7,903 nt of DNA from JANWHF01 sp036276235 (GCA_036276235.1 DATBDZ010000205.1:1-7903), one strand, 5' to 3'; shown: positions 1 to 7,231, counted from the stretch's first letter. A program made the numbers and translations. Notes: generated by a model from the sequence alone, not told the origin.

Positions 1-66
1 GACGCTCCGGTTCGCGATGGACTTGTGGCGGAGGCCAGACGATACACAATCACAACAAGATTCTGA
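1..66 (+). CDS. Possible 3' end of an upstream gene (partial)
   Basis: Frame 1 is open from the window edge to a TGA at 64-66 and encodes 21 residues ending in RRYTITTRF. The peptide has a protein-like mix of charged and hydrophobic residues. It is far too short to assign to a family, and an open frame of this length is expected by chance in GC-rich DNA. It is listed only because it would explain the start of the window. The sequence to the left would settle it. Confidence 0.22.
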   Translation, partial: DAPVRDGLVAEARRYTITTRF

Positions 67-233
67 CCCGAAGCCACGGTGGTGGTGCGCCCATTGCCGC
101 CGGCCTCAGGCCGCCGAGAGATACGCTTGTTTAAGGACTAATGATGTAAGCCATGCAAGCCGCAGCAGGCGTTTCATTCTAATCTATTCTACACGGTTCC
201 CGTGCGGAATCGGCGATTTACGTCGTTGACACA

Positions 234-262
234 TAAACACCCGCCAGCCAATGACGTAGTGA
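234..262 (+). promoter_or_regulatory. Upstream block, copy 1 (before the DUF1592 gene)
   Basis: This 29-base block has the form TAAACAC-N11-TGACGTAGTGA and ends 34 bases before the TTG start of the DUF1592-type gene. A second copy with the same spacing lies before the DUF1552 gene at 3765-3793; by hand alignment 23 of 29 positions agree. Weaker similarity continues to about 293 with a 3-base gap (TTGCCTGGGAGGC here against CTGCCTCGGAGTC in copy 2). The role is inferred: a shared operator or promoter part, or simply a duplicated stretch. A TTGACA hexamer lies just before it at 226-231, but no good -10 box is found at normal spacing. Confidence 0.4.
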
Positions 263-282
263 CGCATGGGGTTTGGTTGCCT

Positions 283-288
283 GGGAGG
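283..288 (+). promoter_or_regulatory. Ribosome binding site deciding a TTG start
   Basis: GGGAGG lies 8 bases before the TTG at 297. This favours 297 over the in-frame upstream TTG at 273, which would put the Shine-Dalgarno sequence inside the coding region and add eight residues (including two acidic ones) ahead of the signal peptide. Confidence 0.6.
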
Positions 289-296
289 CTGAAGCG

Positions 297-2237
297 TTGT
301 TCACGAATCGGCTCTATAACCTGTTGTGTGTGCAGTGCATCTGCGCTTTTGTGTGGGTCTGTTCTCCGGCGCTTGGCGCGGAGGCGGAGGATGATTCTGC
401 GTTGGCCGCGCGGCGTGCGGAGTTGATGAAGAATTACACGAGCCAGGTCTCGCCCTTTGTCACCAACTACTGCGGCCGTTGCCATAGCGGGAATCGGCAA
501 CGAGGCGGCGTCACCTTTCAAAGCGCGCTGAAGGAACCGGCCAAGCAGTCGTTTCGGCTGCTCTGGAAACGGGCGGCGGCGCAGATCAGAACCCACGATA
601 TGCCGCCGGAGGACGAGGATAAGCAGCCGACCGATGAGGAACGCAAGGCGGTGGTCGATTGGATCGCGGGGATGAAAGTGCTTAGCCCAAAGGATCCCGG
701 GACGTTTGTCATTCGGCGGCTGAGCAAGGTTGAATACGGGAACACGCTGCACGATCTGCTGGGCGTCGATCCGCAAGTGGCGCATGATCTGCCGGACGAG
801 GTGTTTGGGGCAGGGTATACCAACACGCTGTCGCCGCTGCTGATGGAGCAATACCTGGCGGTGGCGAATGATGTGCTGAACCGGGCGCTGGCGGCGCCTG
901 GCGCCCCGCCGACTGCCGTGCAGCAGCGATTGTTTGGCGATGCGCCGGCCGCTGGGGCCGATCCCAAAGAGGCGGCGCGCAAGGTCGCGCGGTCGCTGGC
1001 GCGTGTCGCATATCGGCGGCCGCCGACGGATGCGGAGATCGATGTCCTGATGCGCGTGTTCGCGCTGGCCAGCGATAAGGGCAAATCCTATTCGGAGTCG
1101 CTGCGGCTGATGCTCAAGGCGATTCTTGTGTCGCCGCAGTTTTTGTTTATTACGCCAGATGATGCGAACGGCGCCGCCGACTCAAGTTTGGCGGGCGGCA
1201 TCGTCGAACTGGACGATTATCAACTGGCGTCGCGACTCTCCTATTTCTTATGGGCCACGACACCGGATGCAGAATTGTCGGCCCTCGCCGACGCCGGCAA
1301 GCTGCGCGATCCGCAAGTGTTGGCGGCGCAGGCCCGCCGCCTGATGAACGATCCGCGCTCGCGGGCGTTGTTTGACGGATTTGGCGCACAATGGCTCGGC
1401 CTCGACAAGCTACCTGGCAAAACCTTCGACGCGGAAAAATTCCCGCAGATGACCGCCGACCTGCGCACGGCGATGTACGATGAAGCCCGACTCTTTTTCG
1501 AAAGCATCGTTCGCGAAGATCGCAGCCTCACGGCATTCATCGACAGCGATTACTCCTTCGTCAACGGCACTCTCGCGCCGATTTACGGCCTGCAGGACAA
1601 CGTGACCGGCCCGGACATGCGCAAGGTGAAGCTAAGCGACGCCAATCGCGGCGGAATCCTCACGATGCCGGGTATCCTGGCGATGAGCTCATTCCCCAAT
1701 CGCACCAGTGCCGTCAATCGCGGCGTATGGGTGCTCGAGCAGGTGCTCGGCGAACATGTGCCGCCGCCTCCGCCCAATGTGCCGGCGCTCGATAAGCAGG
1801 ACAAGGAGAAGATCGCCGATCTCACCTTGCGGCAGCGCACGGAGATGCACCGCGCGAATCCGGTGTGCGCCAATTGCCACAAGATTCTCGATCCGATCGG
1901 CTTTGGCCTGGAGAATTTCGACGCCATCGGCCGCTGGCGCGATAAGGACGATTCCGGCGGCCCGATCGACGCCACCGGCGAGCTCCCCGGCGGCAAGAGT
2001 TTCGCCACCCCGCGCGAGCTCAAGCAGATCATCGCCGCGCGGTCAGACGATTTCTGCCGCAACCTCACCGGCAAGCTGCTGGCGTACGCGCTGTGCCGTC
2101 AGTTGGAAGGGTATGATGAGGTCGTGGTCGATCATCTCACAAGCGACATCGCGAAGGACGACTACCGGATGCAAAGCCTCGTCGTGGCGGTGGTGACGAG
2201 CTACCCATTCACGCATCGGCGGGTGAGCGGGTCTTAA
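297..2237 (+). CDS. Secreted c-type cytochrome with DUF1587/1595/1592/1588/1585 domains
   Basis: A 646-residue exported protein of the planctomycete cytochrome/PSD group. From the TTG start it has a short basic n-region (MFTNR), a hydrophobic core to about residue 22 and a likely signal peptidase site after ALGA (about 25-28). CGRCH at 59-63 is a c-type haem motif, with MPPED near 102-106 a possible distal Met ligand. DUF1587 follows (RLSKVEYGNTLHDLLG, about 141-156), then DUF1595 (about 226-283), DUF1592 (about 305-432), DUF1588 (about 450-548) and DUF1585 (about 569-640). DUF1588 carries a proline run at 489-493, a second haem motif CANCH at 524-528 and the signature DPIGFGLENFD. All expected domains are present and the frame is intact. 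Known for the family: its genes usually neighbour a DUF1552 gene. Inferred: a periplasmic or surface redox role with that partner; the substrate is unknown. The domain assignment is secure, the function is not. The alternative start is TTG at 273. Confidence 0.93.
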   Translation: MFTNRLYNLLCVQCICAFVWVCSPALGAEAEDDSALAARRAELMKNYTSQVSPFVTNYCGRCHSGNRQRGGVTFQSALKEPAKQSFRLLWKRAAAQIRTHDMPPEDEDKQPTDEERKAVVDWIAGMKVLSPKDPGTFVIRRLSKVEYGNTLHDLLGVDPQVAHDLPDEVFGAGYTNTLSPLLMEQYLAVANDVLNRALAAPGAPPTAVQQRLFGDAPAAGADPKEAARKVARSLARVAYRRPPTDAEIDVLMRVFALASDKGKSYSESLRLMLKAILVSPQFLFITPDDANGAADSSLAGGIVELDDYQLASRLSYFLWATTPDAELSALADAGKLRDPQVLAAQARRLMNDPRSRALFDGFGAQWLGLDKLPGKTFDAEKFPQMTADLRTAMYDEARLFFESIVREDRSLTAFIDSDYSFVNGTLAPIYGLQDNVTGPDMRKVKLSDANRGGILTMPGILAMSSFPNRTSAVNRGVWVLEQVLGEHVPPPPPNVPALDKQDKEKIADLTLRQRTEMHRANPVCANCHKILDPIGFGLENFDAIGRWRDKDDSGGPIDATGELPGGKSFATPRELKQIIAARSDDFCRNLTGKLLAYALCRQLEGYDEVVVDHLTSDIAKDDYRMQSLVVAVVTSYPFTHRRVSGS

Positions 2238-2264
2238 TTGGCACTCAACCTTTAGCGTCCGACA

Positions 2265-2546
2265 ATGCCCAGCTCTTTGTCCGAAATCTGCCGCCAGATT
2301 GCCACCACATGTTTTGATCTGGCGGCACCGCCTGAAGTGAAGACTTCCGAAGATCCCGAATGGGGAGAAACTTGGGAGCAGGTAAGGATTCAGGTGCGAG
2401 GTTCCGCAACGACTGTCCAAGACGCCCACGGCGCCTATACGAATGCCTGGCTAAATCTAGTTCCTGCTGAAAGAGCGCGGGATGTTCGATTAGCAATTCG
2501 GATTGTTTCTATTTCGGAAAGTACCGCACGTCGGGAAGATCTTTGA
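2265..2546 (+). CDS. Hypothetical small protein, doubtful
   Basis: A 93-residue open frame from ATG to TGA that I do not recognise. The translation has a believable composition, with an acidic, tryptophan-containing middle (EDPEWGETWEQVRIQVRG) and a C-terminal stretch AERARDVRLAIRIVSI that could form a helix and strand. Against it: there is no Shine-Dalgarno sequence before the ATG, its last 38 bases overlap the convergent vapC gene, and an 11-bp hairpin lies inside it. Only about 45% of its codons end in G or C by hand count, clearly fewer than the DUF1592 gene upstream. It could be a real accessory gene, the remnant of a longer one, or chance. Confidence 0.35.
   Translation: MPSSLSEICRQIATTCFDLAAPPEVKTSEDPEWGETWEQVRIQVRGSATTVQDAHGAYTNAWLNLVPAERARDVRLAIRIVSISESTARREDL
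2289..2327. other. Hairpin 52 bases after the DUF1592 gene
   Basis: A perfect 11-bp inverted repeat (left arm 2289-2299, right arm 2317-2327, core CCGCCAGAT/ATCTGGCGG) with a 17-base loop begins 52 bases after the TAA of the cytochrome gene. The stem is GC-rich, but no T-run follows on either strand, so it is not a classical intrinsic terminator. It may protect the 3' end of the transcript or help termination. It also lies inside the doubtful ORF 2265-2546. Confidence 0.4.
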
Positions 2547-2877
2547 AATGCTCATCCTGCGTCCAGAGGGTCGCATGATTTCGCATCGCGGTCGCATAGA
2601 TCAGGCTGTCTGCCAGCGGTAGGCGGTACTGCGCAGCCTCTTTTGCGAGCGTAATATCGATGTCGATTACGCGGCCTGCCTGCATGCTCTGCGCGACCTT
2701 GGTCGCCTCTTCCTCGCCCCGCTCACGCAGGACTTTCTTGTAGACTTCATAGACGCAGATAACGGGCACAATCAGATTGGCCGTATCCTCGATCGCTGCG
2801 GAGAAATGGCCGGCGCGCGGGCTGTCGATGAAGTATTCGAGCCATCCGGATGAGTCCACGACATTGAGCGCGCTCAC
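2509..2877 (-). CDS. vapC: PIN-domain toxin, VapC-type ribonuclease
   Basis: A 122-residue PIN-domain protein, normal length for VapC, which is a Mg2+-dependent endoribonuclease that blocks translation by cutting RNA, often tRNA. The four acidic residues of the active site are visible: D8 in NVVDSSGWLEYF, E44 in VCVYEV-like context (VIPV-type strand then CVYEVYKK), D90 in PLADSLIYATA and D108 in LWTQDEHF. It starts at GTG, whose first bases overlap the antitoxin stop (GTGA, 4-base overlap), with GAGGA six bases upstream inside the antitoxin gene. This arrangement points to translational coupling and one transcript. No residue is missing, so the toxin is probably active. The RNA target cannot be told from sequence. 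Confidence 0.9.
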   Translation of the reverse strand: MSALNVVDSSGWLEYFIDSPRAGHFSAAIEDTANLIVPVICVYEVYKKVLRERGEEEATKVAQSMQAGRVIDIDITLAKEAAQYRLPLADSLIYATAMRNHATLWTQDEHFKDLPDVRYFPK

Positions 2878-3083
2878 AGGCGGTCCTCATCATCGCGTTC
2901 GATCTCGGCGTTCATCCCCCGGAGGAAGCCGCGCATCGATTGGATGGGACGGATCGGCACCAATTCCACATGGCCTTCAGAGACGGAGATGCGCAGCGTT
3001 TCGCCGGCCTCAAGCTGGAGCGCCTCGCGAACGTCCGGTGGAAGGACCACTTCGAACTTGTCTGAAAGAACAACGGTGCTCAT
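2874..3083 (-). CDS. vapB: AbrB/MazE-type antitoxin of the vapBC pair
   Basis: A 69-residue antitoxin. Residues 1-45 form the swapped-hairpin (AbrB/MazE/SpoVT) DNA-binding domain, with the pattern LSDKFEVVLPPDVREALQLE followed by GETLRISV. The tail RGFLRGMNAEIERDDEDRL is the kind of short basic-then-acidic segment that wraps around and inhibits a PIN toxin. Such antitoxins neutralise the toxin and repress their own operon. The ATG at 3083 is chosen because the typical domain begins right there; an in-frame ATG at 3143 would add 20 unrelated residues and cover the inverted repeat at 3115-3140. No clear Shine-Dalgarno sequence precedes 3083. The gene overlaps vapC by 4 bases. Confidence 0.87.
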   Translation of the reverse strand: MSTVVLSDKFEVVLPPDVREALQLEAGETLRISVSEGHVELVPIRPIQSMRGFLRGMNAEIERDDEDRL

Positions 3084-3114
3084 GGCGATGAGGAATGCTA
3101 AGCCCGCTGTTGGG

Positions 3115-3140
3115 CCGTTGCAACTGAGCGAGTTGCACGG
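3115..3140. promoter_or_regulatory. Inverted repeat upstream of vapBC, candidate operator
   Basis: CCG-t-TGCAACT, a 5-base spacer (GAGCG), then AGTTGCA-CGG: ten paired bases with one bulged T. It ends 32 bases before the antitoxin start. AbrB-type antitoxins usually bind palindromes in their own promoter, so an operator is the natural reading, but this is inference. It could instead be a transcript hairpin. A separate 10-base palindrome, GATTCGAATC, lies a little further upstream at 3157-3166. Confidence 0.4.
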
Positions 3141-3176
3141 CATGGGAATCCGTTTTGATTCGAATCGCGCGCTGAC

Positions 3177-3713
3177 TTATCCCCGTACCGGCCCATGAGA
3201 AACTTCAAAATCTGATTTCCGTCCCATTACATCCAGATGAACCCGGGTTCCAACCACATCAAAATCCCATGGCGGCTCGACTAATGTTGTCCAGAGCTTC
3301 TCGCCACGAGCGTTCCATGCAGCAAGCTCCAACTCCGCGGCCATCAACACGTATTCGCCATGCTGGCTCCAATTCCAGAATCCTACCTCGCATTTTTCTT
3401 CCCAAAGGCGGCATGGCGGATTGAGCCGATAGGCCAACAAGCGTTCACCCGCACCAATAAAGAGCGTCTTGGTTTCAGGCACCAGCAAAACTCCGGGATG
3501 AAATCCCCCGCCTGACGGATGGAACGTTTGAGCCACGGTCAGTTCGGGCCAGCTATTTGGTTTTGAGACTCCTACAAAGCAGTGCTGACGGTCTGGGTGC
3601 GTCAGGTCAAACTCATCGGATAACGCGGCGCGTGTGCGGAATTCTGCATACATTGAGGGAAGGGAACCGCGCTCGACTTGAATCAAATAATGTCCAACTG
3701 ATACGCTAAACAC
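3177..3713 (-). CDS. Uncharacterised 178-residue protein
   Basis: An intact soluble protein with no signal peptide or membrane segment. The GTG start is well supported by GGGAGG at 3721-3726, seven bases upstream. The second half looks like beta-propeller or beta-sandwich strands: TKTLFIGAGERLLAYRL, then a tryptophan-rich stretch (FWNWSQHGEYVLMAAELELAAW, about 112-133), then GEKLWTTLVEPPWDFDV and VHLDVMGRKSDF near the end. Repeated turns of the type 'AAWNARGEKLW' resemble WD40/PQQ-like blades, but one short protein could hold only part of a propeller. I recall similar uncharacterised proteins in several phyla and cannot name a family. It lies alone in reverse, divergent from the DUF1552 gene and next to vapBC. 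Its codons end in A or T more often than those of its neighbours, which fits accessory DNA. Confidence 0.8.
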   Translation of the reverse strand: MFSVSVGHYLIQVERGSLPSMYAEFRTRAALSDEFDLTHPDRQHCFVGVSKPNSWPELTVAQTFHPSGGGFHPGVLLVPETKTLFIGAGERLLAYRLNPPCRLWEEKCEVGFWNWSQHGEYVLMAAELELAAWNARGEKLWTTLVEPPWDFDVVGTRVHLDVMGRKSDFEVSHGPVRG

Positions 3714-3720
3714 GCTGCAA

Positions 3721-3726
3721 CCTCCC
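3721..3726 (-). promoter_or_regulatory. Ribosome binding site for the GTG start at 3713
   Basis: Read on the reverse strand this is GGGAGG, seven bases before GTG. It decides the start of the 178-residue protein. Confidence 0.6.
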
Positions 3727-3737
3727 GTTACTTCAGT

Positions 3738-3743
3738 ATCATA
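3738..3743 (-). promoter_or_regulatory. Candidate -10 box for the 178-residue protein
   Basis: Reverse-strand TATGAT is placed to start transcription about 18 bases before the GTG. A weak -35 match (TTAACG, 18-base spacing) overlaps the TAAACAC part of the repeated upstream block, so the two divergent genes may share control DNA. The -35 match is poor. Confidence 0.28.
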
Positions 3744-3764
3744 ACTTACCGTCAGGTATCGCGT

Positions 3765-3793
3765 TAAACACGCGGCGGCGCGTGACGTAGTGA
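3765..3793 (+). promoter_or_regulatory. Upstream block, copy 2 (before the DUF1552 gene)
   Basis: Second copy of TAAACAC-N11-TGACGTAGTGA, ending 87 bases before the DUF1552 start, in the divergent intergenic region 3714-3880. It matches copy 1 (234-262) at 23 of 29 positions with identical spacing, and weaker similarity continues to about 3826. Occurrence before the two genes that normally form a pair suggests shared regulation. Confidence 0.4.
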
Positions 3794-3866
3794 GGATGTG
3801 GCCGTTGTCGCTGCCTCGGAGTCGATCATTGTCGAAATGCCGACCTAACCCATTCGCTGACCATCC

Positions 3867-3871
3867 GGGAG
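3867..3871 (+). promoter_or_regulatory. Ribosome binding site deciding the DUF1552 start
   Basis: GGGAG directly abuts the ATG at 3872 but lies 9 bases before the ATG at 3881. Only the second gives usable spacing, so 3881 is preferred. Confidence 0.55.
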
Positions 3872-3880
3872 ATGCTTCCC

Positions 3881-5266
<1,386 letters not shown>

Positions 5267-5306
5267 CACTTCGTTAGCTAATCCAGTTTCAGAGGAAAAG
5301 TAGCGA

Positions 5307-5354
5307 ATGGCGCGAGTCAACATGGCAGTGTCCAGGAACCGCAAACTTGATTGA
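5307..5354 (+). CDS. Possible 15-codon leader ORF before yacG
   Basis: ATG GCG ... GAT TGA encodes MARVNMAVSRNRKLD. AGAGGA lies 10 bases upstream (5291-5296), a better ribosome site than any for yacG itself, and the stop overlaps the yacG TTG start (TTGA). That is the geometry of translational coupling. Nothing in the peptide suggests an attenuation mechanism, and a short ORF like this can arise by chance. Confidence 0.3.
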   Translation: MARVNMAVSRNRKLD

Positions 5355-5578
5355 GCACTTCAAACTTGCCCATTGACCTGCCGCCCATGCGTTGCCCGAT
5401 TTGCAAAAAGCCCGTTGAAGAACCCGCCGACGCCGCGACGCGATCGCCGTTTCCCTTCTGCAGCGAGCGATGCAAGCTGATTGATCTTGGCCGTTGGCTT
5501 GATGGGAAGTATCAGATTCCCGTCGAGCCCGATGATGAGGATGAATCGCGCGAAATCCAGCCGCCTGTTGAGGATTAA
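5351..5578 (+). CDS. yacG: DNA gyrase inhibitor YacG (zinc-binding)
   Basis: A 75-residue protein, close to the usual 60-70. YacG is a small zinc protein that binds GyrB and blocks DNA binding by gyrase. All four zinc ligands are present: C15 and C18 in CPICKKPV, C37 and C41 in FPFCSERCKLIDLGRWL. The family signature C-S-x-R-C-x-x-I-D-L-x-x-W is complete and is followed by the usual YxIP and an acidic tail (PDDEDESREI). The start is uncertain: TTG at 5351 (75 residues) has only a distant AGGA but overlaps the stop of a small leader ORF; ATG at 5387 would give 63 residues beginning MRCPIC, still with all zinc ligands. It lies 84 bases after the DUF1552 gene, with no coaE beside it. Confidence 0.92.
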   Translation: MSTSNLPIDLPPMRCPICKKPVEEPADAATRSPFPFCSERCKLIDLGRWLDGKYQIPVEPDDEDESREIQPPVED

Positions 5579-5691
5579 AACCTGCATCCCTGCGCATGGC
5601 GATGGAGGTAACCCGCTCGATACCGCATTACTTTTTTGTGCCTTCTTTCCGCCAGAGGTTCGCATTCCTACGATTGGCAACATTTGGGAAA

Positions 5692-5696
5692 GGGAG
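5692..5696 (+). promoter_or_regulatory. Ribosome binding site deciding the NmrA-like start
   Basis: GGGAG lies seven bases before the ATG at 5704. It favours this start over the in-frame ATG at 5596, which would put 36 non-conserved-looking residues ahead of the Rossmann strand. Confidence 0.6.
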
Positions 5697-5703
5697 CGAA
5701 CGC

Positions 5704-6561
5704 ATGATCCTCGTCACGGGTGCAACGGGAACCAATGGAATCGAACTGCTCAATCGCCTGTCGGCGGCGGGCGAGCCGGCGCGGGCATTGGTGCGCGATC
5801 CGGTGAAAGCGGAAAAACTTCTGCCGCGGGATGTGCAGCTATCTCGCGGCGATCTGGATGATCGCGCCTCGCTGACAGCGGCAATGGAAGATATCGAAAA
5901 GGTATTCCTTCTCTGCCCGGTCGCAGCCAATCAGCTTGAACTCGAAACAAATCTGATCGACGCCGCCAGGCAGGCGGGCGTGCGGCAGATCGTCAAATTC
6001 TCGGTGATTCATGCCAGCGCTGATTCGCCCTCTCAACTGATCCGCTGGCACGCCCAGGCCGAGCAGCACATTCGCTCCTCGGGCATCCCCTTCACCTTCC
6101 TGCGTCCCAACATCTTCATGCAGGAAATCCTACGTCAAGCCGAAGCCATCAAATCGCAGAACGCCTTCTACATGCCCTTTGCGCCGGACGTTCGGCTGAG
6201 CTTCGTCGATGTCCGCGATAACGCCGCCGTGGCGGCCAAGGTGCTGAGTGAAACCGGGCACGAATCAAAGATCTACGAGCTGACCGGACCAGCCGCGCCG
6301 TCGTTGTCGGAGGTGGCGCAAACGCTATCAAACGTCACCGGACGCCAGATCAACCATGTGCAGGTAAGCATGGATCAATGGAAGCAAGGCTTCCTCGCCA
6401 CCGGCGCGCCGCAATGGCTCGTGGATCTTGTCGCGGAACTGTACGAAACATTTGTGCCGGCCAATTCAGTCGTGAAGGATGGCGTCCGCCAGGCACTCGG
6501 CCGGCCCGCCACAAGCTTCGCCCAATTTGCGGCGGATCATGCAAGCCAGGTTCGAGGATAA
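5704..6561 (+). CDS. NmrA-like NAD(P)-binding protein (atypical SDR)
   Basis: A 285-residue cytoplasmic protein that opens directly with a Rossmann beta-strand and dinucleotide loop, MILVTGATGTNG (glycine motif TGATGTNG at 5-12). ALVRDP at 28-33 ends the second strand, where NADP-preferring members keep a basic residue (R31). GDLDD at 49-53 and VFLLCPV at 67-73 are typical of the family, as are VKFSVIHASAD (97-107), RWHAQAEQHIRSSGIPFTFLRP (114-135) and NIFMQ. The classical YxxxK pair of short-chain dehydrogenases is not present in place, as in NmrA/azoreductase/quinone-reductase-like members, so it may be a redox sensor or an NAD(P)H quinone or azo reductase. The substrate cannot be told. It appears monocistronic: 125 bases separate it from yacG and the next gene is convergent. 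Confidence 0.9.
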   Translation: MILVTGATGTNGIELLNRLSAAGEPARALVRDPVKAEKLLPRDVQLSRGDLDDRASLTAAMEDIEKVFLLCPVAANQLELETNLIDAARQAGVRQIVKFSVIHASADSPSQLIRWHAQAEQHIRSSGIPFTFLRPNIFMQEILRQAEAIKSQNAFYMPFAPDVRLSFVDVRDNAAVAAKVLSETGHESKIYELTGPAAPSLSEVAQTLSNVTGRQINHVQVSMDQWKQGFLATGAPQWLVDLVAELYETFVPANSVVKDGVRQALGRPATSFAQFAADHASQVRG

Positions 6562-6591
6562 GGCGCTCTTGCCGCGATCTCACCGCATTTC

Positions 6592-6631
6592 CCTTCGTGC
6601 CTCCGTACCTTGGTGCCTCAGTGCCTACTTC
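6592..6631. repeat. Imperfect octamer tandem repeat in a convergent gap
   Basis: Between the NmrA-like gene and the convergent lipoprotein gene the sequence reads in 8-base steps: CCTTCGTG, CCTCCGTA, CCTTGGTG, CCTCAGTG and a decayed CCTACTTC. The consensus is CCTYNGTG. Similar CCTTNGTG runs are, as I recall, widespread between genes of planctomycetes and some other phyla; this could not be checked here. No function is known to me. It fills most of the 75-base gap. Confidence 0.5.
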
Positions 6632-6636
6632 GCCAA

Positions 6637-7218
6637 TCACTTAAACAACTTCAACAACGGCTCCAACACTTCCTTATCCTTCTCCGGATCGACATGGCTA
6701 TATGTCGTCGAGCTGTTGCCGTACAGCTTGGGGTCATCCATGTTCTTGGTGATGATCTCGGTTTCCTCCTCAGCGCTCTTGACGCTCTTGAGCGGCTCAA
6801 AGTCAGTATCAATCGGCTTGACTTGCATGCTCTGGCCGCTGGGAATGAGCCTCGCGACGACGTAGAATCGACTTCCTTCCGCACTGGAAGGCAATCGCTG
6901 CACGAGCGGCTCAAGCGTGATAAACGTCGCGCCCTTGATCGTCGTCAGCCATGCCTTGTAGTTCTGCAAGCTCGTCAGCTCCGGATTATCCCCCTTCTTG
7001 AACTCCGCGGTCTGCGCCATGTAAGTGTGTTCGTCGTATGGATAGAGCGTGATCAGCGCCAGCCTTTCGTCGTCGGAGTTGAGCCAATAACCCGCAAGCT
7101 TGGCGTCCATGACGCTCTTCTGCGGACTTCCCAAAGGGAATGGCAAACACCCCGCCAGCAAAAACGCGAGGGTGAGCAAAGTAAGCGGAAACACGGTTTT
7201 CATAAGTTTGCTTCGCAT
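6637..7218 (-). CDS. Uncharacterised lipoprotein
   Basis: A 193-residue protein with a lipoprotein signal: basic MRSKLMK, hydrophobic TVFPLTLLTLAFL, then the lipobox LAGC with the acylated cysteine at 24. The next residue is Leu, not Asp, so there is no inner-membrane retention signal of the E. coli kind. The mature part is mixed alpha/beta, with GYWLNSDDERLALITLYPYDEHTYMAQTA near the start, where a tryptophan and acidic residues recall small lipocalin-like or META-like domains. That resemblance is weak and I name no family. The C-terminus is charged (HVDPEKDKEVLEPLLKLFK). The ATG at 7218 is chosen because AAAGGA (7226-7231) lies seven bases upstream. In-frame ATGs at 7254 and 7203 are less well placed. 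The gene converges on the NmrA-like gene. Confidence 0.85.
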   Translation of the reverse strand: MRSKLMKTVFPLTLLTLAFLLAGCLPFPLGSPQKSVMDAKLAGYWLNSDDERLALITLYPYDEHTYMAQTAEFKKGDNPELTSLQNYKAWLTTIKGATFITLEPLVQRLPSSAEGSRFYVVARLIPSGQSMQVKPIDTDFEPLKSVKSAEEETEIITKNMDDPKLYGNSSTTYSHVDPEKDKEVLEPLLKLFK

Positions 7219-7225
7219 AGGATTG

Positions 7226-7231
7226 TCCTTT
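7226..7231 (-). promoter_or_regulatory. Ribosome binding site for the lipoprotein
   Basis: Reverse-strand AAAGGA, seven bases before the ATG at 7218. It settles the choice among three in-frame ATGs. Confidence 0.55.

Noticed and set aside
101..113. CGGCCT-C-AGGCCG palindrome as a terminator of an upstream gene
   Set aside because: The one-base loop is too tight for a hairpin, no T-run follows, and the upstream gene is itself doubtful.
17..229. 70-residue forward ORF with two CxxC-like cysteines
   Set aside because: WCAHCRRP looks like half a zinc site or thioredoxin motif, but there is no second half, no ribosome site and the rest is low-complexity Arg/Ser sequence.
226..254. TTGACA as the -35 box of a sigma-70 promoter for the cytochrome gene
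   Set aside because: The hexamer is perfect, but nothing resembling TATAAT lies 16-18 bases downstream.
189..851. 220-residue reverse-strand open frame opposite the start of the cytochrome gene
   Set aside because: Arg/His/Pro-rich antisense translation with no motif; it runs over the signal peptide, haem motif and DUF1587 region of a clear gene.
3157..3166. GATTCGAATC palindrome upstream of vapBC
   Set aside because: Only 10 bases, no second copy seen, and less well placed than the inverted repeat at 3115-3140; may be chance.
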